A program made the translations under genes and the position numbers. From positions 1 to 64,000 of the forward strand of contig JAFKEE010000035.1 of assembly GCA_017307505.1 (NCBI GenBank): a stretch of 64,000 bases of DNA, given 5' to 3'. This document shows positions 24,192-33,880 of the stretch, piece by piece. Source of the DNA: Acidobacteriota bacterium (GTDB lineage: Bacteria > Acidobacteriota > Terriglobia > Bryobacterales > Bryobacteraceae). Numbering within the stretch: position 1 is the stretch's first letter; each line of letters starts with the position of its first letter. The notes beneath the pieces were generated by a model that did no database searches, was not told the DNA's origin, and saw only the letters and a program-made list of their open reading frames with translations.

Positions 24192-26003
24192 ATGGCAGGT
24201 TCTTTCGAGTTTGGAGAGTTTCAGGTCAACGTCAGAGAACGGACACTCCTGCGGAAAGGAGTGCCGGTCAAAGTAACCCCCAAGTCCTTCGATGTTTTGT
24301 GTGTGCTGCTGAGCAGTGGCAACAGCCTGGTGGAAAAGGGTGCGTTGCTGCGCGCCGTATGGGGCGACATCCATGTGGAGGAGGCGGTGCTCGCCAGGGC
24401 CATCTCCGATCTGCGGAAGGCGCTCGGCCAGACTGAGCGGCAGGAGTGGATTGAAACCGTGCCGAAGTTCGGCTACCGCTTTGCAGGTGAGGTGCGTGCG
24501 GTGCAGGGGGAGGAGCCGGCGGGAGCAAACGCGCCCCGAAGGTCCCGGCGGTGGGCCCTGGCTGCGGTCCTTGGGACAGTTCTGGTGGCAATCCTGCTGG
24601 CATGGGGTGCCGCGCGGCCGGGCAAGCAGATCCACCGGCTGGCGGTGATGCCGTTTCAGGTGGTTGGTGGGCCGGCGCACGACGGGGCGTTGAGTGTGGG
24701 GCTGGCAGATGCCCTGATCACGCGGCTCAGCAACCTGGACGGGCTAATCGTGCGGCCGCTGTCGTCCGTGCGCCGCTATGAACAGGACCTCAGCAATCCA
24801 TTGCAGGTGGCGAAGCAGTTGGATGCCGACGCCATCCTGGAGGGGACGGTCCAATTCAGCGAAGGTTCTGTCCGTGCGGGCATCCGGCTGATCCGCGCCA
24901 CCGACGGCAAGGCGCTTTGGGCGGAGAGTATAGAATCGAGGGCCAACAGGCTCTTCGCGTTGGAGGACTCCATTGCGGAGCAGGCGGCAGCGAAGCTCGC
25001 CGTGCGGCTGCAGGTCCCCTCGCTGCCAGGCAGCGCGACTGGCCGGGAGCTGAATCCCGAGGCGCACCTGCTCTACGTGGACGGCCGGTATGAGTGGGGC
25101 AAGCGGACCCGGGATGGTCTGGAAAGAGGCGCCGCGTTCTTCCGCCAGGCCGTCAATTCCGACCCCTCTTATGCGCAGGCGTATTCCGGGCTGGCCGACT
25201 GCTACCTGCTGCTGGGCGCCTACGGATACTACCCGCCCATGGAGATGCTGCCGAAAGCCAAGCAGATGGCACTGCGGGCCCTGGAGTTGGATCCGCGTTT
25301 GGCGGAGGCTCATGCCACGCTCGGGTTGATTCACGAAAACCTCGACTGGGACTGGAAGGAGGCGGAGGGACAGTATCGAGAGTCCATCCGACTGGCTACG
25401 AACTACTCGACCGCGCATCACTGGTACGCCGAGTTTCTGTCGATTCTGGGGCGATTTGAAGAATCCAGCAGCGAGTTTGCGCGTGCCCGGGAGATTGATC
25501 CGATCTCTCCCATCGTGCAGGCGGACGAGGCGCAGTTGTATTTCTTCGAGAGGGATTACGCGCGCAACCTGGCGTTGTTGGAGAAGGTGAGCCAGCGTGA
25601 GCCGTCGTTCCCGCTGGCCCGGGAGCGCATGGCCTTCACGTACATGATCCTGGGCCGGGAGGAAGAGGCGTTCCGTACGGCGATGACGTTGCCGGACTGC
25701 GCGGCCGATACAGGTGACTGCCGCCTGATGTGGACCGCGTGGTTGCCACGACGCACGCCATCGGCTGCCCAGGCCGCCCTGCAACAACTGGAAGCGGACG
25801 CTCTCGCGGGCCGCGTCCCGCCGTATGCCGTTCTGTTCGGGCACATCCGGCAGGCCCATCAGAAGGAGGCCCTAGACTGGCTGGACCGGATGGCGAACGC
25901 CCATGCCGTCTGGCTCATCACGGCGAAAGTGAATCCGATTTTCGACCCGATTCGCGAGCATCCGAGGGCCAAGGCGGTGCTGGCCAAGCTACATCTGCTG
26001 TAG
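24192..26003 (+). CDS. CadC-like winged-helix regulator with membrane segment and TPRs
   Basis: 603 residues from ATG 24192 (a GTG at 24183 is in frame). Residues 1-100 form an OmpR/PhoB-type winged helix (FGEFQVNVRERTLLRKG, KSFDVLCVLLSSG, ISDLRKALG, ETVPKFGYRFAG). One membrane helix follows (about 120-140, WALAAVLGTVLVAILLAWG), then an adenylate-cyclase-associated-like beta domain (LAVMPFQVVGG, LSVGLADALITRLSNL, DAILEGTVQ) and TPR repeats (about 280-560). This is the CadC/ToxR-like plan abundant in Acidobacteria, where an external signal is passed to a cytoplasmic DNA-binding domain. Target genes are unknown. Confidence 0.88.
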   Translation: MAGSFEFGEFQVNVRERTLLRKGVPVKVTPKSFDVLCVLLSSGNSLVEKGALLRAVWGDIHVEEAVLARAISDLRKALGQTERQEWIETVPKFGYRFAGEVRAVQGEEPAGANAPRRSRRWALAAVLGTVLVAILLAWGAARPGKQIHRLAVMPFQVVGGPAHDGALSVGLADALITRLSNLDGLIVRPLSSVRRYEQDLSNPLQVAKQLDADAILEGTVQFSEGSVRAGIRLIRATDGKALWAESIESRANRLFALEDSIAEQAAAKLAVRLQVPSLPGSATGRELNPEAHLLYVDGRYEWGKRTRDGLERGAAFFRQAVNSDPSYAQAYSGLADCYLLLGAYGYYPPMEMLPKAKQMALRALELDPRLAEAHATLGLIHENLDWDWKEAEGQYRESIRLATNYSTAHHWYAEFLSILGRFEESSSEFARAREIDPISPIVQADEAQLYFFERDYARNLALLEKVSQREPSFPLARERMAFTYMILGREEEAFRTAMTLPDCAADTGDCRLMWTAWLPRRTPSAAQAALQQLEADALAGRVPPYAVLFGHIRQAHQKEALDWLDRMANAHAVWLITAKVNPIFDPIREHPRAKAVLAKLHLL

Positions 26004-26199
26004 AGGGGTTTTCGGAACGGGATCCGCGGCGACGTGGAGGATCCGGTGGAACGCCAGCCCCTGGCCATCGAAGTCTTCGTTCTGAGAGAGACGCGATGGG
26101 CGTGGTGGGGCGCCCCAGTGGCCCAATCGGAAAGGGCAGGCACGGAACGTCTACTAGCCGCAGTTTATGCGGTGCAGTGGCGCTGGCGGTTTCCGGCTG

Positions 26200-27843
26200 T
26201 CAGAGTTCGCCTTTCTTGGCGGCGGTGACGGCGGCTTCGGCGGCGCGATAGGCCAGGGCCTGGATGGTGGCGGTGGGCTGCTGGCGGCCGCTGGTGACCA
26301 AGCTGCTGCCGTCCACTATAAAGAGGTTGGGGACGTCGTGCGCCCGGTTGAAGCGGTTGACCACGGAGCGGGCCGGATCGTTGCCCATGCGCATGGTGCC
26401 CATCAAGTGAGCACTGACGCCGATGTCGTCCAGGGGATAACTCCAGATTTGCGTCGCGCCCGCGGCCTGCAGAATTTCGACCTGGCGCTGGCGGGTCCAT
26501 TCCAGGTTCTTCCTGTCGTCGGGGTGCAGTTGGAAGGTGATCCGGGGCACGGGCAGGCCCCAGGCGTCTTTCACTGACGGATCCAGATCCACCTGGTTCT
26601 TTTCCACTGGCAGTGAAGTGGTATGGGACAGCGTGGAGCAGGTGTGATTGAAGTAGTGGCCGAGCATCCTCTTGTACTCGGAGCCCCACTGGGGACCATC
26701 TGGCGGGAGGCCGTCCAGGCCGAAACTGATGGGGAACCAATTGAACCGCGCATCGATGCCGGCGCCGCCATAGAAGCCGCGCTTGGGATCGGCCGCGTAG
26801 TAGTCGTGAATCACACGAGAGACCTGCACGCTCTTGTACTCGTTCAGCGGGTGTTCAAACAGCCCGCTGACAAAGGCTCCGAGGTCCCACATGAAGTTCT
26901 TGCCCACCATGCCGCTGGAATTGGCGAGACCGTGGGGAAAGCGCTTCGAGGGAGACATCAGTAGCAGCTTGGCGGACTCGACGCCATTGGCGGAAAGGAC
27001 GACGGCGCGGGCGCGCTGGAAGACTTCACGGCGCTGGGCATCGAAATAGATGGCTCCAGTTACTCGGCCCGCGTCGTTGCTCTGGATGCGGCGCACGTAG
27101 CAATTGGAGCGAATCTCGCAGCGGCCGGTTTTCTCGGCCATGGGTATGACCGAAGCGAGGGTACTGGATTTGGCCCGCATCTCGCAGCCGAAGGTTTCGC
27201 ACCAGCCGCAGTGGGCGCAGGCGCCACGGCCGCGATAGGGTTGCGAGAGAACAGCCATGGGCGCGGGGAACGGGTGCAGTCCGAGCTTTTTTGTGGCCCG
27301 TTCAAAGAGCACTCCGGAGGACTTGACCGGCAGAGGCGGCAGAGGATAAGGCTTCGAGCGTGGCCCCTCAAAGGGGTTCGCTCCAGCGAGTCCGGAGATG
27401 CCGAGTTCCCATTCGGCCCTGGTGTAGTAGGGCTCGAGTTCGTCGTAGGTCACGGGCCAGTCGGCAAAGCTGCTACCGGGTACATCGCCGAAGACGCTCC
27501 GTTCGCGGAAATCGTCGGGGTGGAAACGCCAGTAGTTTGCGGTGAAGTGGACGCTGCCTCCGCCGACCAGGCGCCCGTAGGTGTAGCGTTGTTCGACTTT
27601 GGCGGTCTCCGAATCATTCGTGCGGAAGGTATTGGGCTGGAGCTTCGAGTTGTTGGCGATGGTGTGCTGGTAGTTGACGGCCAACTCGTCGTGGGTGAAG
27701 TCCTTCTCCTTCACGTAGGCGCCCTGTTCCAGCACGACCACGGAGAATCCGGCTGTGGAGAGTTCCTTGGCGACCACGCCGCCGGCGGCTCCGGAGCCGA
27801 TGACCACGAAGTCGACGAGTTCCGAGGGTTGAAAGGTGATCAC
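26200..27843 (-). CDS. GMC-family oxidoreductase (gluconate/sugar dehydrogenase type) with Fe-S-type cysteines
   Basis: 547 residues. The N-terminal FAD site is VVIGSGAAGGVVAKELS. The C-terminal GMC signature is present: catalytic His in SAHLMGTMRMG and the FAD-covering NLFIVDGSSL, QPTATIQAL. Around residues 210-222 is CAHCGWCETFGC, a C-x2-C-x2-C-x4-C cluster like the Fe-S motif of bacterial FAD glucose/gluconate dehydrogenase large subunits. It overlaps the small-subunit gene by 4 bases (ATGA). The pair probably oxidises a sugar or sugar acid in the periplasm and passes electrons to a cytochrome or quinone; no cytochrome subunit is adjacent. Confidence 0.88.
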   Translation of the reverse strand: MITFQPSELVDFVVIGSGAAGGVVAKELSTAGFSVVVLEQGAYVKEKDFTHDELAVNYQHTIANNSKLQPNTFRTNDSETAKVEQRYTYGRLVGGGSVHFTANYWRFHPDDFRERSVFGDVPGSSFADWPVTYDELEPYYTRAEWELGISGLAGANPFEGPRSKPYPLPPLPVKSSGVLFERATKKLGLHPFPAPMAVLSQPYRGRGACAHCGWCETFGCEMRAKSSTLASVIPMAEKTGRCEIRSNCYVRRIQSNDAGRVTGAIYFDAQRREVFQRARAVVLSANGVESAKLLLMSPSKRFPHGLANSSGMVGKNFMWDLGAFVSGLFEHPLNEYKSVQVSRVIHDYYAADPKRGFYGGAGIDARFNWFPISFGLDGLPPDGPQWGSEYKRMLGHYFNHTCSTLSHTTSLPVEKNQVDLDPSVKDAWGLPVPRITFQLHPDDRKNLEWTRQRQVEILQAAGATQIWSYPLDDIGVSAHLMGTMRMGNDPARSVVNRFNRAHDVPNLFIVDGSSLVTSGRQQPTATIQALAYRAAEAAVTAAKKGEL

Positions 27844-28385
27844 TTGGATTCTCCGTCATAGAAGCCGAAGGGCGGCTGGAAGGACATCTTGTGCTCGAGG
27901 CCAATGTGGGTCCAGCCCACGAGCCCTTGATTGCCGCCCCAGGCCGGCGCAGCCAGGAACCCCATGATGGTGTGGGTGCGAAGGAGTTTGAAGAACTCGG
28001 AGGGTTCGATGGCCTTGAGCAGGGCGATGGCTGACGCGTTGTCCAGTGAGGCGATGGTGCGGGCCTGCGGGAAGAGTTCCGCGCGTTTCTTCTGCGTGGC
28101 CGCGAGTCCATTGCGGTAGAGGTCGCGCCGGTCACGGTCGAAGGTCTCCAAGGCGCGATCGATGAAATGAATGCATCCGGCCTCGCGGGCTCCGGGCGTC
28201 CCATCGGAAGGGATGATCTGCGCCGCGAGAGCCTCAATTTCGGGCGCGTCGGTGGCACTGAGATAGCGGAAGGGTGCGTTGGACGTCAGGGCGGAGTGGG
28301 CGTGCTGCTGCGCCTGGGCAATGTCTGACAGTGTGGCGGCGCTGATAGCGCTGAGCAGCAGAGAGCGGCGAGTGACCGGATCCAT
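27840..28385 (-). CDS. gluconate 2-dehydrogenase subunit 3 family protein
   Basis: 181 residues from ATG 28385. It opens with a twin-arginine-like signal (DPVTRRSLLLSAISAATL, ending AQAQ) and continues with the gluconate-2-dehydrogenase subunit 3 pattern (EIEALAAQIIPSDGTPGAREAG, FIDRALETFD, then GGNQGLVGWTHIG). This small subunit is needed for folding and Tat export of the flavoprotein subunit, which lacks its own signal and is encoded directly downstream with a 4-base overlap. Confidence 0.87.
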   Translation of the reverse strand: MDPVTRRSLLLSAISAATLSDIAQAQQHAHSALTSNAPFRYLSATDAPEIEALAAQIIPSDGTPGAREAGCIHFIDRALETFDRDRRDLYRNGLAATQKKRAELFPQARTIASLDNASAIALLKAIEPSEFFKLLRTHTIMGFLAAPAWGGNQGLVGWTHIGLEHKMSFQPPFGFYDGESK

Positions 28386-29097
28386 CCTTAGGAGCTTACT
28401 ATGCTTCCGGATCAAGGATCGAAGAGAGGATCGGAAGTTGTTGCCGACGGAAATTAGCACCGGTCAAGTCCTGCGATTCGCGAGAAGCGGTATCGCAGGC
28501 AGCACCGGAAAGCCCCCCAGGCTGCCTAATGCCGCGTTGCCGTAGCTTCGCCCAACTTCCACGGCCCCGGCCGTTCGCGCCTTGGATGAGGTTGCGATGG
28601 ACACAGGAATTTCGCTGCGGGTCCTGCGAACGGTCTTGCGATTGCGAGTGATGAGATTAGGGAGAGAGGTCCCCAACGTTTGCCACGTCCACGCGAAGGA
28701 ATCGATGGGAGATCAGCAATTGTGGCGGAGCCGGTCCCAGGAGTCCAGTCCGTGAGTCCCTTTAACACGCCGGTACGACCGCGAAACTGCGAGCAGCCGT
28801 GGGCGAAAGCTGGAGAAAAACGATCCGGCGGTGGGCTATTGAGGGTCCTGCCGGCGGATGCGAAAGGCGTGGATGTTGAATCCGGAGCGCTGCCACCGGG
28901 CTACTCACCTTTTTACCTGCTGGACCAGGAATTGAAGCACAATGTGGCGCTTATTACCGGTGACGGTTCCATACTTTCCCGTGCCGCCTTCGTTGGGCTT
29001 GCGAGGGGCGGCCCCGTGATCACGGGGTGCGACCGGGAAAGACCGGGCGGAGCGACGCTGACAGATGCAGTCGTACATGCCAATCACGGTGGATGAA
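28386..29097. other. 700-base stretch without recognisable gene
   Basis: This divergent intergenic region separates the dehydrogenase pair from ligD. Open frames of 80-140 codons occur on both strands, but without a convincing ribosome binding site or family motif. It must hold the promoters of both units; no clear hexamer pair was identified. Confidence 0.45.
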
Positions 29098-31611
29098 ATG
29101 CCTCTGCAACAGTACCGAAGTAAACGCAACTTCAAAAAGACGCCGGAACCGCGGCCCGGGCGGGTGCAGGCGAGTGGCAGGAAGCTTTCCTACCTGATTC
29201 AGAAGCACGACGCGACGCGCCTGCATTACGACTTCAGGCTGGAACTGGACGGTGTGCTGTTGAGCTGGGCGGTGACGAAGGGTCCGAGCCTCAATCCTGC
29301 CGACAAGCGACTGGCTGTCCGCACTGAGGACCATCCACTCTCCTACGGCAGCTTTGAGGGCACCATTCCGAAGGGGCAATATGGCGGTGGTACGGTGATG
29401 TTGTGGGATGAAGGCTCCTGGGAGCCCAAGGGCGACCCACAGGCGGGGCTGAAGAAGGGCCATCTTTCTTTCCTGCTCCACGGACGGCGCCTGAAAGGCG
29501 GCTGGGGCCTGATCCGCATGCGAGGAGATGGTAAGCGCGAGAACTGGCTGCTGGTAAAGGAGAAGGACGACGAGGCCCGCCAGGACGCGTCAAATGAGGA
29601 GTTTCTGGGCGAGCTCGCTTCCAGCGTCAAGACCGGCCGATCGATGGAGCAGATCGCGGGTCAGAAAGGCCCGGCTTCCAAAGCCAAGCCCGGCACGACG
29701 AAGAAGAAGGCCGGGCGTTCTCCTGGAACCGGCGGAGCACTGAAGGCGCTCATGCAGCGTTACCCTGGAGTGCAATTGGCCACGCTGGTGGAGGACCCGC
29801 CCGCCGGAGACGAGTGGCTCCATGAAATCAAATTCGACGGCTACCGTTTGCTCGGCTTTGCCTCCGGCGGCGCAGCGGCGCTGCGGACCAGAAATGGCAA
29901 TGACTGGACTGGCCGGTTCCCTGCCCTCACGCCGGCACTGGAGGGGCTGAAGGTGAAGGACGCGGTCCTCGATATGGAGGCCGTGGTTGTGGATGAGCAA
30001 GGCAAGAGCAGTTTCCAGGCCCTGCAGGAAGCCCTCGGCGACGGCGGTCAACCGGAGGAGATTGTCGCGTACGTTTTTGATCTGCTGCATCTGAATGGCA
30101 AGGATCTGACGGCTGCACCCCTGGCGGAGCGCAAGAAGCGGCTGGAAACGCTGCTGAATAGATCGCCACAGAAGAGCCTGCTTTACAGCGCGCATATTGA
30201 CGGTGAGGGGCCGGAGGTGTTCGCCGGTATCTGTGAGAAGGGGCTGGAGGGGATCATTTCCAAGCGGACCAACTCTATCTATGTACCGGGCCGCCAGAGG
30301 AGCTGGCTGAAGATCAAATGCACACTCCAGCAGGAGTTCCTCATTCTTGGTTTCAGCGAAGCCCGCACGGGGAGCCGCGCGCTGGGCGCTCTCTATCTCG
30401 GATACCGGAAGCAGGGCCGCCTGCGTTATGCCGGCAAGGTTGGCACAGGGTTTTCCATGTTGTCCGCGCGCACGCTGAGAGAACGTCTGACAGCACTGAG
30501 CGTCAGCAAGCCCACGCTTTCGCGAGCGGAGACAGCCGGGCTGCCGGCAGGGGAATGGAAGAAGGTGCACTGGGTTACGCCGTCGCTGTTGTGCGAAGTC
30601 GCCTTCACAGAGTGGACCCAGGATGGCCGTATCCGGCATCCCTCGTTCCTGGGGTTGAGGGAGGACAAGGAGGCCCGCGAGGTGAAACAGGAACTGCCAG
30701 CGAAAAGCGCCGCGGTCGCGGCACCAGCCAAGGAAACAACCAAGTCCGAACGGCTAGTGCTCAGCCGCGTGACGATCACTCATCCCGATCGGGTCATCTC
30801 GGCGGAAGGGCATGTCACCAAGGGCGAGGTCGCAGCCTATTATGAAGCCGTCGCTCCGCTGATACTGCCCCAACTGACTGACAGGCCGCTGACGCTCCTG
30901 CGGTGTCCCTCGGGGATTGGCGCAGAGTGTTTCTTTCAACGCAATCCCGGCAAGGGGCTCGGCCCGGACGTGAAGCCGTTCGCCTTCAAGCACAAGGGCA
31001 AGAGCTACGAGTACCTCTATATTGAGGATCTGACTGGCCTGCTGGAAGTGGTCCAGATGGGCGCCCTTGAGCTGCATCCCTGGGGAGCGCGGGTGGATGC
31101 AATCGACCATCCTGATCGCATGATCTTCGACCTGGACCCGGATCCGGAATTACCTTTCGAGGCGGTGAAGCTCGCGGCACAGGATTTGCGGCAGCGGCTT
31201 CAGCAGGTGGGGCTGGAATCCACCCTCAAGTGCACCGGTGGCAAAGGGCTGCATGTTACCGTGCCCCTCGCCGGCACCGAGACGTGGCCCGCCGTGAAGT
31301 CCTTTGCGGCAGGTGTGGCACAGCAGATGGTCGAGGCAGCGCCGGAAGCTTATGTCGCCACCATGAGCAAGGCAAAACGAAAGGGCAAGATTTTCATAGA
31401 CCACTTCCGTAACGACTACACGGCAACCGCCATTGCGGACTATGCGGTCCGAGCCAGACCGGGCGTTCCCGTTGCGCTGCCGCTTGACTGGAAAGAGCTG
31501 AAGCGCCTGGAATCCGCCAGCCAGTTCACGCTGCAGGGTGTGTTGAAGCGGGTAAAAGGCAAGAGGCCTTCCGTGCCGCTGACGGTCAAGCCGCAGTTGC
31601 TGCCCAAGTGA
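29098..31611 (+). CDS. ligD: LigD, multifunctional NHEJ DNA ligase/polymerase
   Basis: 837 residues from ATG 29098, chosen because the protein then starts PLQQYRSKRNFKKTPEP as LigD usually does; upstream ATGs at 29065 and 29077 are possible. Domain order is phosphoesterase (about 1-170, HDATRLHYDFRLELDG), ATP-dependent ligase (about 215-540, adenylated Lys245 in EIKFDGYR) and primase-polymerase (about 560-837, DLDPDPELPFEAVK, GGKGLHVTVPL). It repairs double-strand breaks together with Ku, whose gene is convergent 64 bases away. Domain order PE-LIG-POL is one of several known permutations. Confidence 0.95.
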   Translation: MPLQQYRSKRNFKKTPEPRPGRVQASGRKLSYLIQKHDATRLHYDFRLELDGVLLSWAVTKGPSLNPADKRLAVRTEDHPLSYGSFEGTIPKGQYGGGTVMLWDEGSWEPKGDPQAGLKKGHLSFLLHGRRLKGGWGLIRMRGDGKRENWLLVKEKDDEARQDASNEEFLGELASSVKTGRSMEQIAGQKGPASKAKPGTTKKKAGRSPGTGGALKALMQRYPGVQLATLVEDPPAGDEWLHEIKFDGYRLLGFASGGAAALRTRNGNDWTGRFPALTPALEGLKVKDAVLDMEAVVVDEQGKSSFQALQEALGDGGQPEEIVAYVFDLLHLNGKDLTAAPLAERKKRLETLLNRSPQKSLLYSAHIDGEGPEVFAGICEKGLEGIISKRTNSIYVPGRQRSWLKIKCTLQQEFLILGFSEARTGSRALGALYLGYRKQGRLRYAGKVGTGFSMLSARTLRERLTALSVSKPTLSRAETAGLPAGEWKKVHWVTPSLLCEVAFTEWTQDGRIRHPSFLGLREDKEAREVKQELPAKSAAVAAPAKETTKSERLVLSRVTITHPDRVISAEGHVTKGEVAAYYEAVAPLILPQLTDRPLTLLRCPSGIGAECFFQRNPGKGLGPDVKPFAFKHKGKSYEYLYIEDLTGLLEVVQMGALELHPWGARVDAIDHPDRMIFDLDPDPELPFEAVKLAAQDLRQRLQQVGLESTLKCTGGKGLHVTVPLAGTETWPAVKSFAAGVAQQMVEAAPEAYVATMSKAKRKGKIFIDHFRNDYTATAIADYAVRARPGVPVALPLDWKELKRLESASQFTLQGVLKRVKGKRPSVPLTVKPQLLPK

Positions 31612-31675
31612 TCGCCGGCGTAGAACCCATGGCGTCCCGATGCGCCTGACCGCGCCGCCATGCCGGCTCCCCTCG

Positions 31676-32509
31676 CTATCCGGCCTTGCGCCGCACAGCC
31701 GGTTTGCGGGCTGCACTTCGCGCGTGGCCTTTTGCTGCCGCTTTGCCGGAGCCCGACCGGATGCTGCGCCGGAGAGCCTCCATCAGATCGATGACAGGCG
31801 CCTTGCGCGGATGCCGGATGCTGGTGACCTTACGGCCTTTCTGCTTTTCCGCCATCAGGCGTTCCACATTCTCCCGATATTCGTCGGTAAACTCCTGCGC
31901 GTCGAACGGAGCCTTCATCTGCTGGATGAGACCCTTGGCCAATTCCAGCTCCTTGCCGGTAAATTTCGATCTGGGCGCCTGGCTCCGGTTGGTCTCGTGC
32001 AGTTCATTCGGGTAAAACAGCGTGTGTAGGAGGAGCCCCCCGCCGGAGGGCCGGATCAGCACGACGTGCTCTCGATTGTGCATGGCGATCTTGGCGATCG
32101 CATCCTGCTTGGTCGCTTCCAAAGCTGCCGTGAAGAGTGCATACGGCTTCGCCGCCTTATCTTCGCTCGCGATGTAGTAGGAGCTTTCAAAGAAGATCGG
32201 GTCCACCTCGTCGTTGTCCACAAACTGCAGGATGTCCATCGTTGTGGCCGTCGCCGGCGCTATCTTCTTAAGCTCCTCATCCTCCACGACGACGTAGCGA
32301 CCGTCGTCCATCTCATAGCCTTTGACAACGTCTGAACGATCGATCCGCCTGTCCTCTTCGGCGCAGAACCAGACTTCTTTCACTCGCGAGAGATCTTTCC
32401 GGTGGAGCATGTGAAATCGCACCCTTTCGGCCCGTGCGGCGGAGGTAAGCCTAACAGGAAACGAAACCAAGCCAAAACTGATGTAGCCCTTCCAGACTGT
32501 CGATGCCAT
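31676..32509 (-). CDS. ku: Ku, NHEJ end-binding protein
   Basis: 277 residues from ATG 32509, with GAGGAGG 8 bases upstream. It opens MASTVWKGYISFGLVSFPVR, the standard bacterial Ku start, and has the Ku core beta-barrel with VVLIRPSGGGLLLHTLFYPN and KELELAKGLIQQM. The C-terminal 40 residues are Lys/Arg/Ala-rich, a basic tail common in bacterial Ku and involved in DNA binding. The homodimer rings DNA ends and recruits LigD, encoded convergently next door. Confidence 0.95.
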   Translation of the reverse strand: MASTVWKGYISFGLVSFPVRLTSAARAERVRFHMLHRKDLSRVKEVWFCAEEDRRIDRSDVVKGYEMDDGRYVVVEDEELKKIAPATATTMDILQFVDNDEVDPIFFESSYYIASEDKAAKPYALFTAALEATKQDAIAKIAMHNREHVVLIRPSGGGLLLHTLFYPNELHETNRSQAPRSKFTGKELELAKGLIQQMKAPFDAQEFTDEYRENVERLMAEKQKGRKVTSIRHPRKAPVIDLMEALRRSIRSGSGKAAAKGHARSAARKPAVRRKAG

Positions 32510-32743
32510 AGTCCTGGTCCTCCTCTTTCTTTGTTCCTGCGATCCCCGCCGCCGCAGCCTGCGGCGTACCGAAGGCGGGCATCTCCCTCGAAGTTGTGTG
32601 CACGCGGGGCACCAAAGACCTGGCCGGAGGGTTAATGCGGAATCGGAGGAAGTCCGGTTCCGGCTTCGCGCAACTTTCGTCATTGCGATTCCACTCATCG
32701 GGAGCCTAGAGTGGAAGTTCGAGTTCCTGACTGGTGCCCAGCC

Positions 32744-33880
32744 ATGCGCCTTACGCCTCTGCTGTGGATTTGTTGTTCTTTTGCCGCGATTGCGGTGGCG
32801 GGCTTTGGGGGCTGGCTCCTCTCGCTTCCTGCTCGCAGTTCTGTCGTTCCGGCTCCGGAAATCTCCAGAGAAGAGAGCGAGGCGGCGCTCGCCGCACTGA
32901 AGCCCAGAAAACGGGTTCGTCCACTGATCGCGATCGCCGGCAGGAACTCAGCCACCGAGACAAACGATTACCTGATCCCGTACGGGATCCTGAAGCGCTC
33001 AGGCGCTGCCGATGTGGTGCTGCTGGCGACGGAACCGGGCCCGGTGAATCTCTATCCGGCTCTCAAAGTGGAATCGCAGGCAACTACCGCACAGTTCGAT
33101 GCGCAACACCCGGGAGGAGCGGATTACGTGATTGTCCCGGCGATGAGCCAGGATGAGGATGCCGCTGTTCTACGCTGGATTCGAAGACAAGCAGAACTCG
33201 ATGCCACGATCATAGGCGTCTGCGCGGGGGCTAAGATCCTCGCCTCCGCGGGCCTGCTGGATCACAAGCGAGCTACGACACATTGGTATTACATCGGAAA
33301 GATGACGAAAACGGCGAAAACTGCGTCGTATGTGGCAGACCGGCGATTTGTGGTGGACGGGCGGATTGCAACCACGACGGGGATCACCGCTTCGATACCG
33401 ATGATGCTTACGTTGGTCGAGGCCATTGCCGGGCGCGAGCGGGCCGAATCCACGGGCCGCAGCCTGGGCGTGGGGCAATGGAGTGCCCGCCACGCCAGCA
33501 GTGCGTTTCAACAGACCAGGCGATTCACCCTGACGGTGATGGGCAATGTATTGGGTTTCTGGCGGAAGGAGCAACTTGGCATCCACCTCACGCCCGGTAT
33601 TGACGAAGTTGCGCTGGGGCTTGTGGCGGATGCCTGGTCGCGGACTTACCGGTCGCATGCCGTGACGTTTGCGAGTAAGCCGGGCGCGGTGGAAACCAGG
33701 AACGGTTTGCGCATCATCCCGGATCGCGTGGATCCCGGCATGCCGCAGGAGCGCATTCTCCCCGCGCTCAATGACCGGCTGCCCGCCGCGGCGCTGGAGG
33801 ATGCCTTACGGGACATCGAGGCGCGTTATGGGCGTGACACCGCGGAAGCCGTCGCGATGCAACTGGAGTATGCACGCTAG
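32744..33880 (+). CDS. membrane-anchored or secreted DJ-1/PfpI-family protein
   Basis: 378 residues from ATG 32744 (an in-frame GTG at 32711 would add 11). A hydrophobic segment at residues 5-28 is a signal peptide or anchor. Residues about 65-245 form a class I glutamine-amidotransferase-like domain with the nucleophile elbow IIGVCAGAKILAS and TTTGITASIP, as in the DJ-1/PfpI superfamily and the ligand domain of AraC-type GlxA regulators. The C-terminal 130 residues add an uncharacterised region instead of the AraC helix-turn-helix. Activity (chaperone, deglycase-like or hydrolase) cannot be decided. Confidence 0.75.
   Translation: MRLTPLLWICCSFAAIAVAGFGGWLLSLPARSSVVPAPEISREESEAALAALKPRKRVRPLIAIAGRNSATETNDYLIPYGILKRSGAADVVLLATEPGPVNLYPALKVESQATTAQFDAQHPGGADYVIVPAMSQDEDAAVLRWIRRQAELDATIIGVCAGAKILASAGLLDHKRATTHWYYIGKMTKTAKTASYVADRRFVVDGRIATTTGITASIPMMLTLVEAIAGRERAESTGRSLGVGQWSARHASSAFQQTRRFTLTVMGNVLGFWRKEQLGIHLTPGIDEVALGLVADAWSRTYRSHAVTFASKPGAVETRNGLRIIPDRVDPGMPQERILPALNDRLPAAALEDALRDIEARYGRDTAEAVAMQLEYAR

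Noticed and set aside
28680-29096. 138-codon plus-strand frame before ligD
   Set aside because: No ribosome site; the protein text has no recognisable fold or motif and another frame of similar quality runs on the opposite strand.
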